NCBI GenBank assembly: GCA_022457155.1
Contig: JAJGOT010000508.1
Location: 98,501 to 162,500, forward strand
DNA: 64,000 bases
DNA from: Cladopsammia gracilis
Lineage: Eukaryota > Cnidaria > Anthozoa > Scleractinia > Dendrophylliidae
Direction: 5' to 3'
Shown: one piece after another, positions 44,331 to 56,000 of the stretch
Layout: the number at the start of each line of letters is the position of its first letter
How positions within the stretch are numbered: position 1 is the first letter of the stretch
Notes under the pieces: model-generated
Databases searched by the model: none
What the model saw: only the letters and a program-made list of their open reading frames with translations
Told to the model about the DNA's origin: nothing
Program-made: the position numbers and the translations under genes

Positions 44331-44344
44331 AAGTGAATTAAGGC

Positions 44345-44950
44345 TTGGATTTTTATCCTTAAAGGACCCCCTGCAGATATTTTAAAGAACCCCATTCTTT
44401 CTTGATATAATAACTTTCCTCGGTCATGGAGTTTAAGGGAATAAATAACTGACTTGTTCGATCAAACGAAAGTCCCATCAACCATCACGTGACATTAGCT
44501 GATTGATGACGTCACAAAACATGTTTTTTGAAATGGGGAACGTTTGCAATCGGAAAGTTTGACAACTTTCGCCATCAAAATGTCCAAAAGGTCCTTTCCA
44601 ATGTAACTCCGCCTTTTAAGGCGGTATCCGTCATATGTCTTGTCAGATATTTTGACATTTGTTATGTCACGTGACCTGTTTTCCTTAAATGGCGGTTTCC
44701 GTTGACACGTGGACACGATTAAAAGGCGGCATTATTAAGCCCTTACTAGGAGTCATAGAAAAAGGAATAAACAAGATGGATATAATGTGACTATCTATTC
44801 CCCATTTTCGGGCAAATGCAAGTCACGTGACCCAAACTTGACAAGAAAAAGTTGATCAAATGGATACAAACGCGAATAACAAAATGCTTGCCAAGTTTCA
44901 TAAGTATGAAATAAATGCTTATACTTGAGATAAAAATCCACCAAATTATT
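44345..44950. other. Non-gypsy spacer inside the gypsy remnant
   Basis: No coding match. GTCACGTGA palindromes are frequent. It may be an inserted MITE between gag and pol, without clear ends. Confidence 0.3.
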
Positions 44951-44958
44951 GTGTTGAG

Positions 44959-45387
44959 TCAAGCCTTAACACACTTGAGTTTGACAGTGACAACCCAAGA
45001 ATCTAAACTCTGAGTCGGCTCTTGTTTTAGGTGAAGCCAAAATTTCTCCCGTAGCATCAACTGAGGATCCCTTTTTTGAAAATATTGATCAAACGTTGCT
45101 AGCACGGTCGCGTAGTTATCGGAACTTCCGGCTGGGAGTCTCTCTTCCCCTCCCGCAGGATCGTCACGCTCAGGTAAGTATGTGAAATTTGAGTAGATTT
45201 CCAAACACGATTCGCCGATGTGGTTTAATAGGAGCCCTACCTTCATTTCATCTGATTTTGTTGATGCTCCAGTTGCCTTGAGGTAAATATCGAATTTCTG
45301 TTTCCATTTTTGCCACGAATGAGCAGGATTTCCCGAAGAAATTACAAGTGTTTCTGGCGGCCTGACATGTGGCATGCTTTCCGCCAT
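44959..45387 (-). pseudogene. Ty3/gypsy Gag N-terminal region
   Basis: 142 residues: WQKWKQKFDIYLKATG, KVGLLLNHIGESCLEIYSNF, FDQYFQKRDPQLMLREKFW and QSLDSWVVTVK are typical of the gypsy capsid domain. The zinc knuckle and protease are not seen downstream because of a deletion or insertion. Confidence 0.75.
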
Positions 45388-45469
45388 CTTGCTTTAACCA
45401 CGTGCAACGTGTATCGCTGACGACGTCCGTTCGTTTCGCTGAATCTGCTCTCACAGGCTCTGTGGACTA

Positions 45470-45780
45470 ACAGAACAGTACCACTTCTGACACCATCTTC
45501 TATGGGTACGGAACAAACTGATAACGCCACGGATATGACAAACACACTCTTGGTTTATTTGCACCGTTTACATTTCGCTTGCCTCCCGTCAGCAGTCTCT
45601 ACCAGTATTTCATGTTACTACACAATACCGTTTACGACCCGCGAAATAATACGACGGAAGCAAAGCATAACGGCAAAAGGTCCAGAGAATGGCAACGAGA
45701 ATTTGTTTTTGTGCAAAAATCCCGTCTTTGCGTTTATATTCTAAGGGATACTGAATATATGCTGTAACGCTTGGCGAGTA
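45470..45780 (-). other. Probable LTR/primer-binding region of the minus-strand gypsy
   Basis: TGGTGTCAGAAGTGG (minus, about 45481-45495) is typical of a gypsy primer-binding region. Upstream on that strand is an AATAAA (about 45553). No second LTR was found to confirm the limits. Confidence 0.35.
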
Positions 45781-46222
45781 TATAGGCCGCAATTTGGAAA
45801 ATTAAAGAGCTGCTTATTCTCGAGTATTCGTCCAACGAGTATAAACTTTTCTGTTACTGCCCGCGGTCGCATAAACAGCATAAAAATAAACCTATCCTTT
45901 CAGTGGAGCAATGGACAGATTATCATTTCTTTTCAATGGACCACTTTTTTTAATAACCCCTTGCTTCAATATGCTACGTTTCTAACGGCTCAGCTGTATA
46001 TACTTCAAACTGGACCTTTCGAGAGTGAAATCTTTCAGACAATAATATTGCCACTCTCTATCAATTCTTTGCATTTTCACCAAAGTTTGAGATGTTAAAA
46101 GAATAATGTTTAGGTTTTCTATTCAACATTGACCATTGTGATCGATTTTCTTGCATCAAAGTGTTCGCCAACACCACTTTCCCATACCAAATTATTTATG
46201 CAGGAGGAGTTTGTTTGTCTGA

Positions 46223-46414
46223 GGCCCCGTCCACACGTATCCGGATATTTTTGAATCCGCAACTTTTTTGTTACGGATTAGAAAATATTCGCGTCCACAC
46301 GTAGCGTATTCGAATCGTATTTGCCCGAATTCGCCGGATACGTGTGGACGGAAGGTCAATCCACAACAAAAAAGTTGCGGATTCAAAAATATCCGGATAA
46401 GTGTGGACGGGGCC
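46223..46414. mobile_element. PIF/Harbinger-type MITE (GGCCCCGTCCACACG family)
   Basis: GGCCCCGTCCACACGTATCC is inverted at the right end. TGA duplication at 46220-46222 and 46415-46417. A related element lies at 63036-63440. Confidence 0.65.
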
Positions 46415-46679
46415 TGAGTCACAACGGAGGTCAAAAGTCTGTGACGTCATTTTTGCACAGCCGTATTAAAATAAATGATATGAAAGCATTTCCAGGTGTT
46501 CTTCAACGTTACTGACAAAAATATATCTTTTTCTCTTTCCGAGCATAACACATAGGGAAATTCGAAGCCAGCTGGAAAAGAAATGTCTGTTTTCCAGCCA
46601 GCAATTAAGAAAAAAATTAATAAATAAAAAATTAATAATAAGTTACCAAAAGGTGCTTAGGAAGTAATTAAACACTAAT

Positions 46680-48198
46680 GGATGTTACTAAAACGGGGAA
46701 TGGGGAATGGGGAATGGGGAATGGGGAATGGGGAATGGGGAATAGGGAATGGGGAATGGGGGATGGGGAATCGAAATGGGAAATTAATAATGGGAAATTG
46801 AATTTTTTTTGTGGGGGGAATAAATTTTTTTCAGCGGGGATTATCGATATCCACGCTTTATTTGAAACGTTCTGCGCCAAAATAAAAGGAAAGGAATAAA
46901 TTGATGATGACAGGAGAAGTTACTTTGCCTTGTTTCGTTATTTCACTGCCTGAAGCTAAGCCAGTATTATACGAAAAGAATTTCATAGATATTGTACATC
47001 TAGTTTTCAGAGGTGGCGATAATTTTGGTTAACACCAAAAATCGGGGCCTTGGTCGGGCGTTCGGTCACACTCTGAGGACGAGATTGAAATATCATGAGT
47101 ATCAGCAGAGGTAGAGAAGGACAAAAGCGCTTGCGGGGGACCCATGAAGTTGATGAAATTGCATCACGCGCAACCAATGTTTATGCAAATAGGCCATTTG
47201 CACGATGACGTCATTTGACTACTACTACCAGAATCCTTCAGTTTTTTATTTTGTAGTGCAAATTAGGGCTATTGTTATTTAAACCGCACTGGGATTACAA
47301 AATTTAAATAACAAAGGAAAAACGAAATGAATTCTGGTAGTAGTAGTCAAATGACGTCATCGTGCAAATGGCCTATTCCCATTTAAAACCTGTCAAATTC
47401 ATTATCTGCTTGGCGCTTCTGCTGGTTGTGAAAGTAATATGATTTTTTAATATGATTTTCAGTCTCGCTGCAGCCACTAGCTTGGCAAGTGAGGCAGGTG
47501 CATTGTGTCTGATCACAGTTTCTCTACAAAACAAAACTTTGTTCTAAACTGGTTTGTGTTTCCGACACTTGAAGCCGTGAATCTTTTGTTTGTTGTATTA
47601 CAACAAAATACTTTCTAAAAAACATTTCAGTAACTGCGAAAAAGGATTGAGATTGAACTTACCGAGAGCTGAGGAGAAACGTCCCAGTGTGTGTTTACGT
47701 TCTTCTATCATAATGGTGATTTTATGTAGAGGGGGGTGTCATAATAGCAATTTTGTGTTGCAATTTCATGAACTTCACGGGTCCCCCGCAAGCGCTTTTG
47801 TCCTTCTCTACCTCTGCTGATACTCACAATATTTCAATCTCGTCCTCAGAGTGTGACCGAACGCCCGACCAAGGCCCCGATTTTTGGTGTTACCAAAATT
47901 ATCGCCACCTCTGAAAACTAGATGTACAATATCTATGAAATTATTTTCGTATAATACTGGCTTAGCTTCAGGCAATGAAATAATGAAACAAGGCCTTTCC
48001 TTTTATTTTGGCGCAGAACGTTTCAAATAAAGTGTGAATATAGATAATCGCCGCTGAAAAAAATTTATTCCGCATTATAAACAATTAATTTTTTTAAAAA
48101 AAATTGAATTTCCCATTTTGAATTTCCCATTTCAATTCCCCATTCCCCATTCCCCATTCCCCATTCCCCATTCTCCATTTCTCGTTTTAGTAACATCC
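46680..48198. mobile_element. Foldback element with 9-bp duplication (Mutator-like)
   Basis: Ends GGATGTTACTAAAACG and its inverse. Target duplication AACACTAAT (46671-46679 and 48199-48207). The arms are about 450 bp long, each starting with a (GGGGAAT)n minisatellite, mirrored as (ATTCCCC)n at right. A 9-bp duplication with long arms fits MULE or foldback elements. No transposase. Confidence 0.75.
47189..47377. mobile_element. Small foldback MITE nested in the 9-bp-TSD element
   Basis: AATAGGCCATTTGCACGATG and the following TAGTAGTAGTC-type arm are inverted. About 190 bp. Duplication unclear, perhaps TA. Confidence 0.55.
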
Positions 48199-48241
48199 AA
48201 CACTAATGGAAAATTATTTGAAGTTTTTCGTTTATTGTTTA

Positions 48242-48667
48242 TGTTACGAAAAATTGCCTTGCGTGACTTGCGTGACATTCTGGAAGTTTTTTGAAAGTTC
48301 GTTGTTTAGATTTTTTAGGACCTTGCGTAAGCTGCTATAAATTGTTATAATTTGTAATACTGCTATAATTACACTATTCAGAAGATTCTAGAATTTTATA
48401 CCGAAAAGTATATAAGCAGGCGAGTATTAGATGAAAGTTCGAATAGTTTTTCACAAGCTGAGGAAGTTTGGCGAAGGCCGTGATTATTGAAGTGGGACTT
48501 GGCAAAGGCCGTGTTTGTTTATCAAGTTCAGAGTGGCGAGTTGTTGTAGAGTTTTACAGTTGTGAAGGCTACGTTCATTTTGAATAAATCTTCTTGTTGC
48601 TGTTCCGACAACCCTGAGTTCTGTTTAGTCTGCGAGCTACCATTCTTCTCATCGATCACTCGTAACA
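48242..48667 (+). repeat. 5' LTR
   Basis: 426 bp, TGTTACGAAA to CACTCGTAACA. A TATATAAGCAGGCGAG promoter-like site is at about 48410. A GAATAAATCTT polyadenylation-like site is near 48580. Confidence 0.85.
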
Positions 48668-48668
48668 T

Positions 48669-48686
48669 TGGGGGCCTGTCCCGGGA
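48669..48686 (+). promoter_or_regulatory. Primer-binding site
   Basis: TGGGGGCCTGTCCCGGGA directly after the LTR. Similar in form to tRNA-Pro-type sites, but the tRNA is not assigned. Confidence 0.5.
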
Positions 48687-48825
48687 GAGGAATTCAAGAA
48701 TTGTTTGCTGACTACCGTAGCCAGGAAAGCACCCGTTCAGGAAGAAAGCGTTACCGCGGAAATAGGAAGAACTATTGCAAGGAAGAATAGACTGTGTGTT
48801 CGTCGAGAACTACCGTTGTGACTAG

Positions 48826-49760
48826 ATGGAGAAGTTTATACAAATTGGGAAAGAGTTTGGACTCGAAGGAGAAAAGTTGCTCGAATTTGTGCGAGAGCAA
48901 CAAAAGTTAGAAGAAGAAAGAAAAAGGGAAGAGAAAGAAGAAAGACGCAGAGAGTTAGAGGAGGAGAGAGAAGAAAAGCGTCGAAGATTTGAGGAAAAAA
49001 GAGAAGAAAAGCGTCAAAGACTTGAGGGAGAAAGAAAAAGGGAAGAGGAAGAGAAAGAAGAAAGACGCAGAAGAGAAGATGACGAAAGAGAAGAGAGACA
49101 CCAGGAGCGATAATTGAGAAAACTAGAAATGGAAGCAGACTTATTGAAACAGAAAGAGGCTATTGATGCTGCTAAGAGAGAGCATAAACTAGAGCTAGCT
49201 CGTTTAGGTCAGGAGCATGGCATCGCCGACCGCACTGGTGTAAGAGAGGAAAGGGCTAAGGCACCTAAACTTCCCTCGTTTGCTGACGGCAAGGATGACG
49301 TGGATGCTTACTTACAAAAGTTCGAGAGATTTGCAACTACAGCTACTTGGGGGAAGTCAGGATGGGCCACAAAGCTCAGTGCTCTTTTGTCTTGCCGAGC
49401 GCTTGAGGTGTACTCACGTTTATCAGAAGAGGCGGCTGCTCACTATGACACGATGAAGTTAGCATTGATGAAGAGGCATGTTTTAACGGAGGATGGTTAC
49501 CGACGTAAATTTAGAGCGTCTAAGCCTGAGACGAACGAGAGTCCTGATCAGTTTATCGTCCGATTGAAAACCTATTTGCTGCGCTGGCGTGATTTCTCTA
49601 AGACCGAACGGACTTTTGACGACTTAACCGACTTTATTGTTAAAGAGCAGTTTATCGACTCCTGTCCTAAAGATCTTGCCATTCACCTTCGTGAAAGGGT
49701 ACCAGAAACCCTAGTGCAGATTGCATAGATTGCCTATCAGTACCTAGAGGCGCATGGATA
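48826..49760 (+). pseudogene. Gag of the Gmr1-like element
   Basis: Starts MEKFIQIGKEFGLEGEKLLE. A long Glu/Arg/Lys coiled coil (48890-49200) is followed by a capsid-type domain: KLPSFADGKDDVDAYLQKFE, WATKLSALLSCRALEVYSRL, FRASKPETNESPDQFIVRLK. In-frame stops at 49111-49113 (TAA) and 49726-49728 (TAG), and a further TAG near 49757, break it. Each can be read as one transition from a sense codon. Confidence 0.8.
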
Positions 49761-49764
49761 GCAT

Positions 49765-50475
49765 TTGTTAAGCCCTCCAGTCAAAAAGCTAATAGTACAG
49801 CCGGAGAAAGACGAAACCAAGAGTCCGAGCAACAATAAAACAGCCCTCCAGTGTTATAAGTGTAACGGCCAAGGGCACAAGGCTGTCAACTGCCCGACAG
49901 CAAAAAAGTGTTTCCTGTGCGGCATGCAAGGTCACGAAGCCAGAAACTGTCGATCAGGTGGGAATCTGAAGAGACCGGGAGGCCAAAATAAGGATGGTAA
50001 CCCTGTGCAACTTGATCAGGTGAGTGCTGGATGTTTGCTTCAGCCACCTGAGCCTGGACTTACAGCTGAAGAGGTCAAGTCGTGTATTGAAAATGACCAC
50101 TTTTTGTTAGCCTGTGGAAAGAAAATTCCGTTACTAAGTAATGCATGCGTTGAACCTTTAACTGGAGTGAGAAGCAAAATGCCTGTGGTTAAATGCCGAG
50201 TTGGTGACAAGACTGTTGATGTCCTAAGAGATACTGGCTGTAGTGGAATTGTAGTAAAGAAAGAACTTGTTTCGGAGGAACAGTTCATTGGCGACTTTAG
50301 CTGCATGCTGCTGATTGACAATACGGCAAGAAAGGTACCCATAGCAAGAATCGTTGTCGACACACCTTTTCTCAAGGGCTACGTCGAAGCGCAGTGTCTC
50401 CCAGACGCTATTTACGACTTGTTTATTGGTAATGTACCAGGAGCCAGAGCTTCAGAAGACCCAGACCCAAGCTGA
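49765..50475 (+). pseudogene. Nucleocapsid knuckles and protease of the Gmr1-like element
   Basis: Two CCHC knuckles, CYKCNGQGHKAVNC and CFLCGMQGHEARNC (about 49852-49950). The aspartic protease has VDVLRDTGCSGIVVKKELV (DTG at about 50229) and a C-terminal DLFIGNVPG in the flap/ILG region. Ends at TGA 50473-50475. Confidence 0.8.
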
Positions 50476-50574
50476 CAGGAAGCATGTGCCGTAACCACAA
50501 GAAGTCAAGCTAAGAAAGAGGGGGAACGTGTTCCTTTAAAGGTTCCTAGTAGCTCTGATCTGAAAGTCCTATCG

Positions 50575-52000
50575 TAGACAGAGAGAAGCTTAAACTGCTG
50601 CAACGTGCAGATGAGAGCTTGCGAAAGTACTGGGACCGAGGTGAGGCTATAGTAAAAGGTCAGGCAGAGATCTCTTTTGAGGAAAAGAGCGGGTTACTCC
50701 TCCGCGTTTACAAGCATCCTTACGTTAATAGTGGCAATCCGATTAAACAAGTCATGGTACCAGAACCTTTGAGACGTCAAATCATGGAAGTGGCTCACGG
50801 ATCAATCGTGGGAGGTCACATGGGTATAAAGAAAACGACTGACAAAATTCGGAGTGCGTTTTATTGACCAGGAATTCAAGGTGATGTAACGCGTCACTGC
50901 AAGTCGTGTGATGTATGTCAGAAGACTGTAAACAACGGATCCGTGCCGAAGGTTCCTCTGGAAAAGATGCGTTGATTGACAGGCCGTTCAAGAGAGTAGC
51001 AATAGACCTCGTCGGACCCATTAGCCCTCCAAGTGAAGAAGGACACAGGTATATATTGACGCTGGTAGATTTTGCAACCCGTTATCCAGAAGCGGTGCCA
51101 TTGAGGAATATTGATACGGAGACTGTAGCGGAGGCGCTGGTAGATATGTTTAGCCGACTAGGAGTACCCGAAGAAATTCTGAGCGATCTGGGAACGGAGT
51201 TTGTTTCCGTATGAAGGAAGTCACTCGACTGCTGAGCATTAAACAACTTACCACAACTCCTTCTCACCCTATGTTTAATGGACTGACAGAGAAGTTCAAT
51301 GGATCTATGAAGACAATGTTAAAGAGATTGTGCAACGAGCAGTCATAACAGTGGCACCGCTACATCAACCCGCTGTTATCTGCCTATCGCGAAGTGCCGC
51401 AGGAGTCCACAGGTTTTTCACCATTCGAGTTACTGTATGGAAGAGCCGTGAGTGGACCCATGTTCATTTTGAATTTTGAGACAGCTGTGGACAAAGGAAG
51501 TTGAAGAACCTGAAGTGAAGAACAGTTATCAGTACGTTTTCGAGCTGCGAGGCACCCTCCAACTTGCCCACAGTGAGTTGCAGAAAGCACAACAGAAAGG
51601 AAAGCACTACTATGACCGCAAGTCGAAAGTTAGAAAGTTTCAGCCCGGAGACAAGGTACTAGTGGCACTTCCAACTGACCGCAACAAGTTGCTGATGCAG
51701 TGGAAAGGTCCCTTTGAAGTTATTGCAGTAGTGGGTCTCAACGACTACAAAGTTAAAGTTAAAGGCAAAGAGAGAGTATATCACGCTAACATACCTAAGA
51801 AGTATTTTGAACGAGAAGAGCCTGTAACCGAAGGATCAGTTGCTGTTGAAATAGCTGGCGCTAACAAAGAAGATTGCAAACCTAAAGAAGAGGAGGTAGA
51901 ACAGGAAGATTACGGTGATTTCTTAGAGATCGGAGGTTATGTTGCCAAGGAGTCAATTGCAGATGTTACTACTGGACCGAATCGTACAGATGAGCAATGA
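50575..52000 (+). pseudogene. Integrase of the Gmr1-like element
   Basis: HHCC zinc domain (HGSIVGGHMG, CKSCDVCQK), then the core with KRVAIDLVGPI (D), EEILSDLGTEF (D), FNGLTEKFNGS (E), and a C-terminal domain ending MQWKGPFEVIAVVGLNDYKV and YHANIPKKYF. Stops at about 50864 and 51345 and frame changes near 50910, 51210 and 51470. It lies before RT, not after it. Confidence 0.85.
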
Positions 52001-53362
52001 GCTGAATTCATGGACATGGCGCAGCAGTTCTCAGACTTGTTCACCGAAGCACCAGGTACTACGGATCTCGCCCAGCACCACATTAAACTTGCCTTAGATG
52101 AACCAATGATCAGATCAAGGCCGTATCCTGTACCTTACAGCATGAGAGAGTCTCTTTGAAGGAGGATATCGCAGACATGATGAAGATGGGAGTGATTAGA
52201 GAGTCAAGTTCACCTTATGCTTCACCTGTCGTAGTTGTTAAGAAGAAAAATAACACTAATCGGGTATGCGTTGATTACAGGAAGCTGAACAAACTGTGTT
52301 TGATCCTAAACCTATGCCAACTGCTGAACATCTATTTCAGAAGCTTAGCGGTGATAAGTTCTTTACAGAAATTGATCTAAGCAAGGGATATTGGCAGATC
52401 ACCATACCTGCGGAAGACGTACCGAAGACCGCGTTTGTAACACCCGACGGATCGTATGAGTTCTTGAAAATGCCGTTTGGGATGATTAATTCGGCAGCAA
52501 CACTATAAAGCATGCCATGGAGAAGCTACTCAAGATTTAGATAATGTTAACTTCTATTGGGATGACATACTGGTTCACACCCGCAAGTGGGAAGAACATA
52601 TTAAAGCTCCCCGAGAGCTGTTGTTACGCCTGGTACGCGCTGGAATGACCATCAGACCTTCTAAGTGTATATTCGGAGTGAACAACGTAGAATTTCTTGG
52701 TCATCGATTGGAACAATGCCTGATCCGACTTCATGAAGACAACATTGTGAAGATAAGAGATGCACCAAGGCCGAGCACTAAGTAGCGGATTCGCTCGTTT
52801 ATGGGACTGGCTGGATATTACAGAGATTATATCCCAAACTTTGCGGCCGTCGCTGCTCCTCTGACTGACCTCACGCGCAAAGGTCAATCTAGCAAACTTG
52901 AATGGGGCGAAGCACAACAGAAAGCCTATCAGACTATCAAGTGTTATCTAACCAGTAAGCCAATCCTTCGTCTTCCAGATCCCGCGAAAACCTACTTCTT
53001 ACGAACAGACGCCTCAGATAATGGGATCGGCGCAGTATTGATGCAAGAACATGAGGGAAACCTATTTCCGGTTTGCTACGCAAGCAAGAAGTAGTCAAGC
53101 GCAGAGCGGAACTACTCCACAATCGAAAAAGAGTGCCTAGTGATCGTGTGGGGAATAAAGAGATTTCATCTTTACTTGTATGGAGTGCCTTTTGTGTTGC
53201 AGACGGATCACGAGCCGTTAAAAGTACATGAACAGTGCCAAGTTCTCAAATAGTCACCTTATGCGCTGGGCGATGTTTTTTCAAAGTTACAAACTGAGGG
53301 TAGAAGCCATCAAAGGATCGGAAAATGTTGGAGCAGATTATCTTAGTCGAGCTGGAGAGTAA
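52001..53362 (+). pseudogene. Reverse transcriptase and RNase H of the Gmr1-like element
   Basis: RT: MKMGVIRESSSPYASPVVVV, RVCVDYRKLNK, FFTEIDLSKGYWQI, FLKMPFGM, then FYWDDILVHT (YxDD site). RNase H: FLRTDASDNGIGAVLMQEH, STIEKECLVIVWGIKRFHLY, QTDHEPLK, and a last frame ending DYLSRAGE with TAA at about 53360. Frameshifts near 52150, 52290 and 53240 and stops near 52506, 52783 and 53092. No integrase follows before the 3' LTR 50 bp later, confirming the order. Confidence 0.85.
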
Positions 53363-53410
53363 TTTGAGAGACATTGGACTACCCCTTTTGGCACTAGCTA
53401 GCAATTTTTC

Positions 53411-53840
53411 TGTTGTACTAGAAATTGCCTTGCGTGACTTGCGTGACATTCTGAAAGTTTCTTGAACGTTCGTTGTTTAGATTTTTTAGGACCTTGCGTA
53501 ATCTGCTATAAATTGTTATATTTTGTAATACTGCTATAATTAGACTATTCAGAAGGTTCTAGAATTTTATACCGAAAAGTATATAAGCAGGCGAGTATTA
53601 GCTAAAAGTTTAACTAGTTTTTCACAAGCTGAGGAAGTTTGGCAGAGGCCGTGATTATTGAAGTGTGACTGAGGTCGTGTATATTCAAGTTGGCAGAGGC
53701 CGTGTTTGGTTATCAAGTTCAGAGTTTTACAGTTGTGAAGGCTACGTTCATTTGGAATAAATATTCTTGTTGCTGTTCCGACAACCCTGAGTTCTGTTTA
53801 GTCTGCGAGCTACCATTCCTCTCATCGATCACTCGTAACA
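53411..53840 (+). repeat. 3' LTR
   Basis: 430 bp, matching the 5' LTR with scattered differences and a small rearranged segment near 53660-53720. Confidence 0.85.
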
Positions 53841-53932
53841 GTTTTGTACATTTACTGCTGTCTCGAACTTAACCTGTTCGGGTATCTCTAAGTACTGCTT
53901 AAATTTGTTACTACGAAGCTGTACCCTTTTAA

Positions 53933-54479
53933 CCCTCGGACGTAGACGCAAACTTATACCCCCACCGTTGTACAAGGGGGGGGGGGGGGGGAGTTTGTTG
54001 CCCATCCCCCCTTAGGTTTTTACGATGTTGCAATATTTCGGAAATATTTTACATCTAATAGATAGCCCGCGATGTGCTTCACAAGATAAAGTAAATATGA
54101 TGGGTTGTAACGCTGCTGGGGGTCCGTGAAGTCATCCAAAATGGCCGCCAAGACGGCGGCCAGCTTGGATTTTACTAAAAGTTCAAATGTAGAAATTGCA
54201 AATATCGTTTGCTAGAGTTGCAAAATAACATATAATTAAACATTTTGATGCTTTTGGTAGCATTTTATATCTTTTTTTTACACTGACGAAAGGTGAAAAA
54301 CACGCATTTTTCTTTAAAACTGGCTAGACCACATGTTACTTATGGCGTCATATCTCGTTACCATACCAGCTACTACAGACGGCATGTGCTAATCTTAAAT
54401 GGTCTTGAAAATATCGGAGAAAAACCTTAACGGGGGGGGGGAGTGGCAACCACTACCCCCCCCCCTGTACGTTCGAGGA
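53933..54479. mobile_element. TTAA-flanked piggyBac-type MITE
   Basis: Ends CCCTCGGACGTA and, from the right, TCCTCGAACGTA, bordered by TTAA (53929-53932, 54480-54483). The uninterrupted repeat copy shows a single TTAA here. G and C tracts sit next to both ends, as in 8406-9001. Confidence 0.75.
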
Positions 54480-54689
54480 TTAAGCCCCAAAGTGTACTCC
54501 GATTTTCTTCGATCTGCTCAAGTTAGCCAGCACAATTTGTTCTTGCGACTTTTTTTCTCAAGTCAACCAGCGCCAAAATGTAATTAAAATAAATATGTAC
54601 AGAATATTTTGCCATTCAGCAAGAATTCCGCTGGGGAACAGATAAAGTGAGGAACAGATTCGTTGGGTGCCCCTGACCGTTGATAACGA

Positions 54690-55381
54690 TTTTTTTACAT
54701 TCAATGGTAGACCATTATTGCCATTACAGTTGCCATTTTGCATAACGTTCACTCGATATCAGGGAATATCAATTCATTAATTGATAATTTTCGAGCAACA
54801 TTGCATGAGCCGGTTTTTAACTGGCTCGTCGCTCTGCGACGAGTCAGTTCTTAAAATACCCTTTTTTTTCTGTCGTGTCACCTGCCCCGGGAATCGGTTT
54901 TGCTGCGGCCAACACCGTACCAAGTTAGCTTCCGGTTTTCTGAAATGACGTAATCAGTAATGCCATCAAAACGACGTCACGGTAACGTCACGCGGTCACG
55001 CCGTAACGCCACCAACCGCAACCCACAACACACCTGTACACTAACCGTTACCTTTAAGTCAACCTTATATTATGTAAAGACGAATCAGGGGCTTCCTTGT
55101 GGTAGAGTTTTTTTTATAAAAGCAATTTGAAATAGACACGTGCTGTACATAGATGCTTATTACGTGCAAGAGATAATTCTTGGGAACATGCGGATTCTCA
55201 TGGTTTGTTGCTTTAGAAAAATTGCTGCTTTTGTTATGGTACATTAAAATATATGACAAATGTTTCTCACGCGTGCGCATGTTTATCACGCAAAAGGAAG
55301 ATTTTGTTAGGGGGAGGGGTGCGTGACTCGTTCCAGACCTTCCTCTGCTCGATTGATGGTGCAAGAGTTAGAGAGTTGCTT
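54690..55381. other. No gene; dispersed repeat
   Basis: 54690-54810 is inverted relative to 36040-36160. The rest is unassigned. CACGTCA-type CG-containing words cluster at 54930-55010. Confidence 0.4.
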
Positions 55382-55562
55382 TATAGAGCGTATGCACATG
55401 ACGTCACGGCGGCCATATTGGTGTACCAAAACAATAGAACGGCGGCCATGTTGGTGTACCAAAACAATCCTGTGGGATTTGAACGCTTTTCTTATGTTAA
55501 CACTTTCTTTTGTTCCAATAAATTTGCATAGCTGCTTGCCACGTGAGTGCATACGCTCTATA
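55382..55562. mobile_element. TA-flanked MITE
   Basis: TAGAGCGTATGCAC and the inverse at right, each next to TA. Inside are two direct copies of CGGCGGCCATRTTGGTGTAC. Confidence 0.55.
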
Positions 55563-56000
55563 CTTCCTTCGATCGTTATAAAAGCAAGCGATATCATCCG
55601 CGTTTGCTGTTGTAAAACAAAACGAGACTGTACCCAGATTCGGCTGTTGGATTTGTGAGACATCGATGGTTAGTTTAATGCAGCTGCTGTGACATTCATC
55701 GATCGCTTCATTTTGACAAATCTGCAAGGTTAGCTTTGTCTTGCATGCCATAGCCATTTGCTGTGATTATGTTAAAATACAACCATATGTTTTTCACTTT
55801 TTTTCGTTTGAGGAGATGTCTAGGAAGAAGCAATGATCATTTAATGGAAATGGCTCTGCTTTGCGATTTATATCCTTTGTATATCGCTACCGTGTGTGAT
55901 TTTATCTGATTGTGTTTTCATAAGTAGTATAGCGAACTGTAACCAATACTGTTAAGCAGCTACAATTGAAATATTTACCGTTCTAATTTCGACGGAATTG

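Larger units (their letters stand above)
48242..53840 (+). mobile_element. Complete but inactive LTR retrotransposon, Gmr1-like domain order
   Basis: Two LTRs (48242-48667, 53411-53840) start TGTT and end AACA. GTTT lies just outside both LTRs, with a mismatched fifth base, as a likely 4-5-bp duplication. The internal order is Gag, CCHC knuckles, protease, integrase, reverse transcriptase, RNase H. Ty3/gypsy elements normally place integrase last; integrase before RT is the Gmr1-type arrangement. Many stops and frameshifts make it inactive. Confidence 0.85.
46474..54680 (+). repeat. Dispersed repeat, second copy, interrupted by three insertions
   Basis: Pieces at 46474-46679, 48199-48240, 53841-53932 and 54480-54680 line up in order with 32545-33074. 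The gaps are filled by the 9-bp-TSD element, the LTR retrotransposon and the TTAA MITE. Confidence 0.8.
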
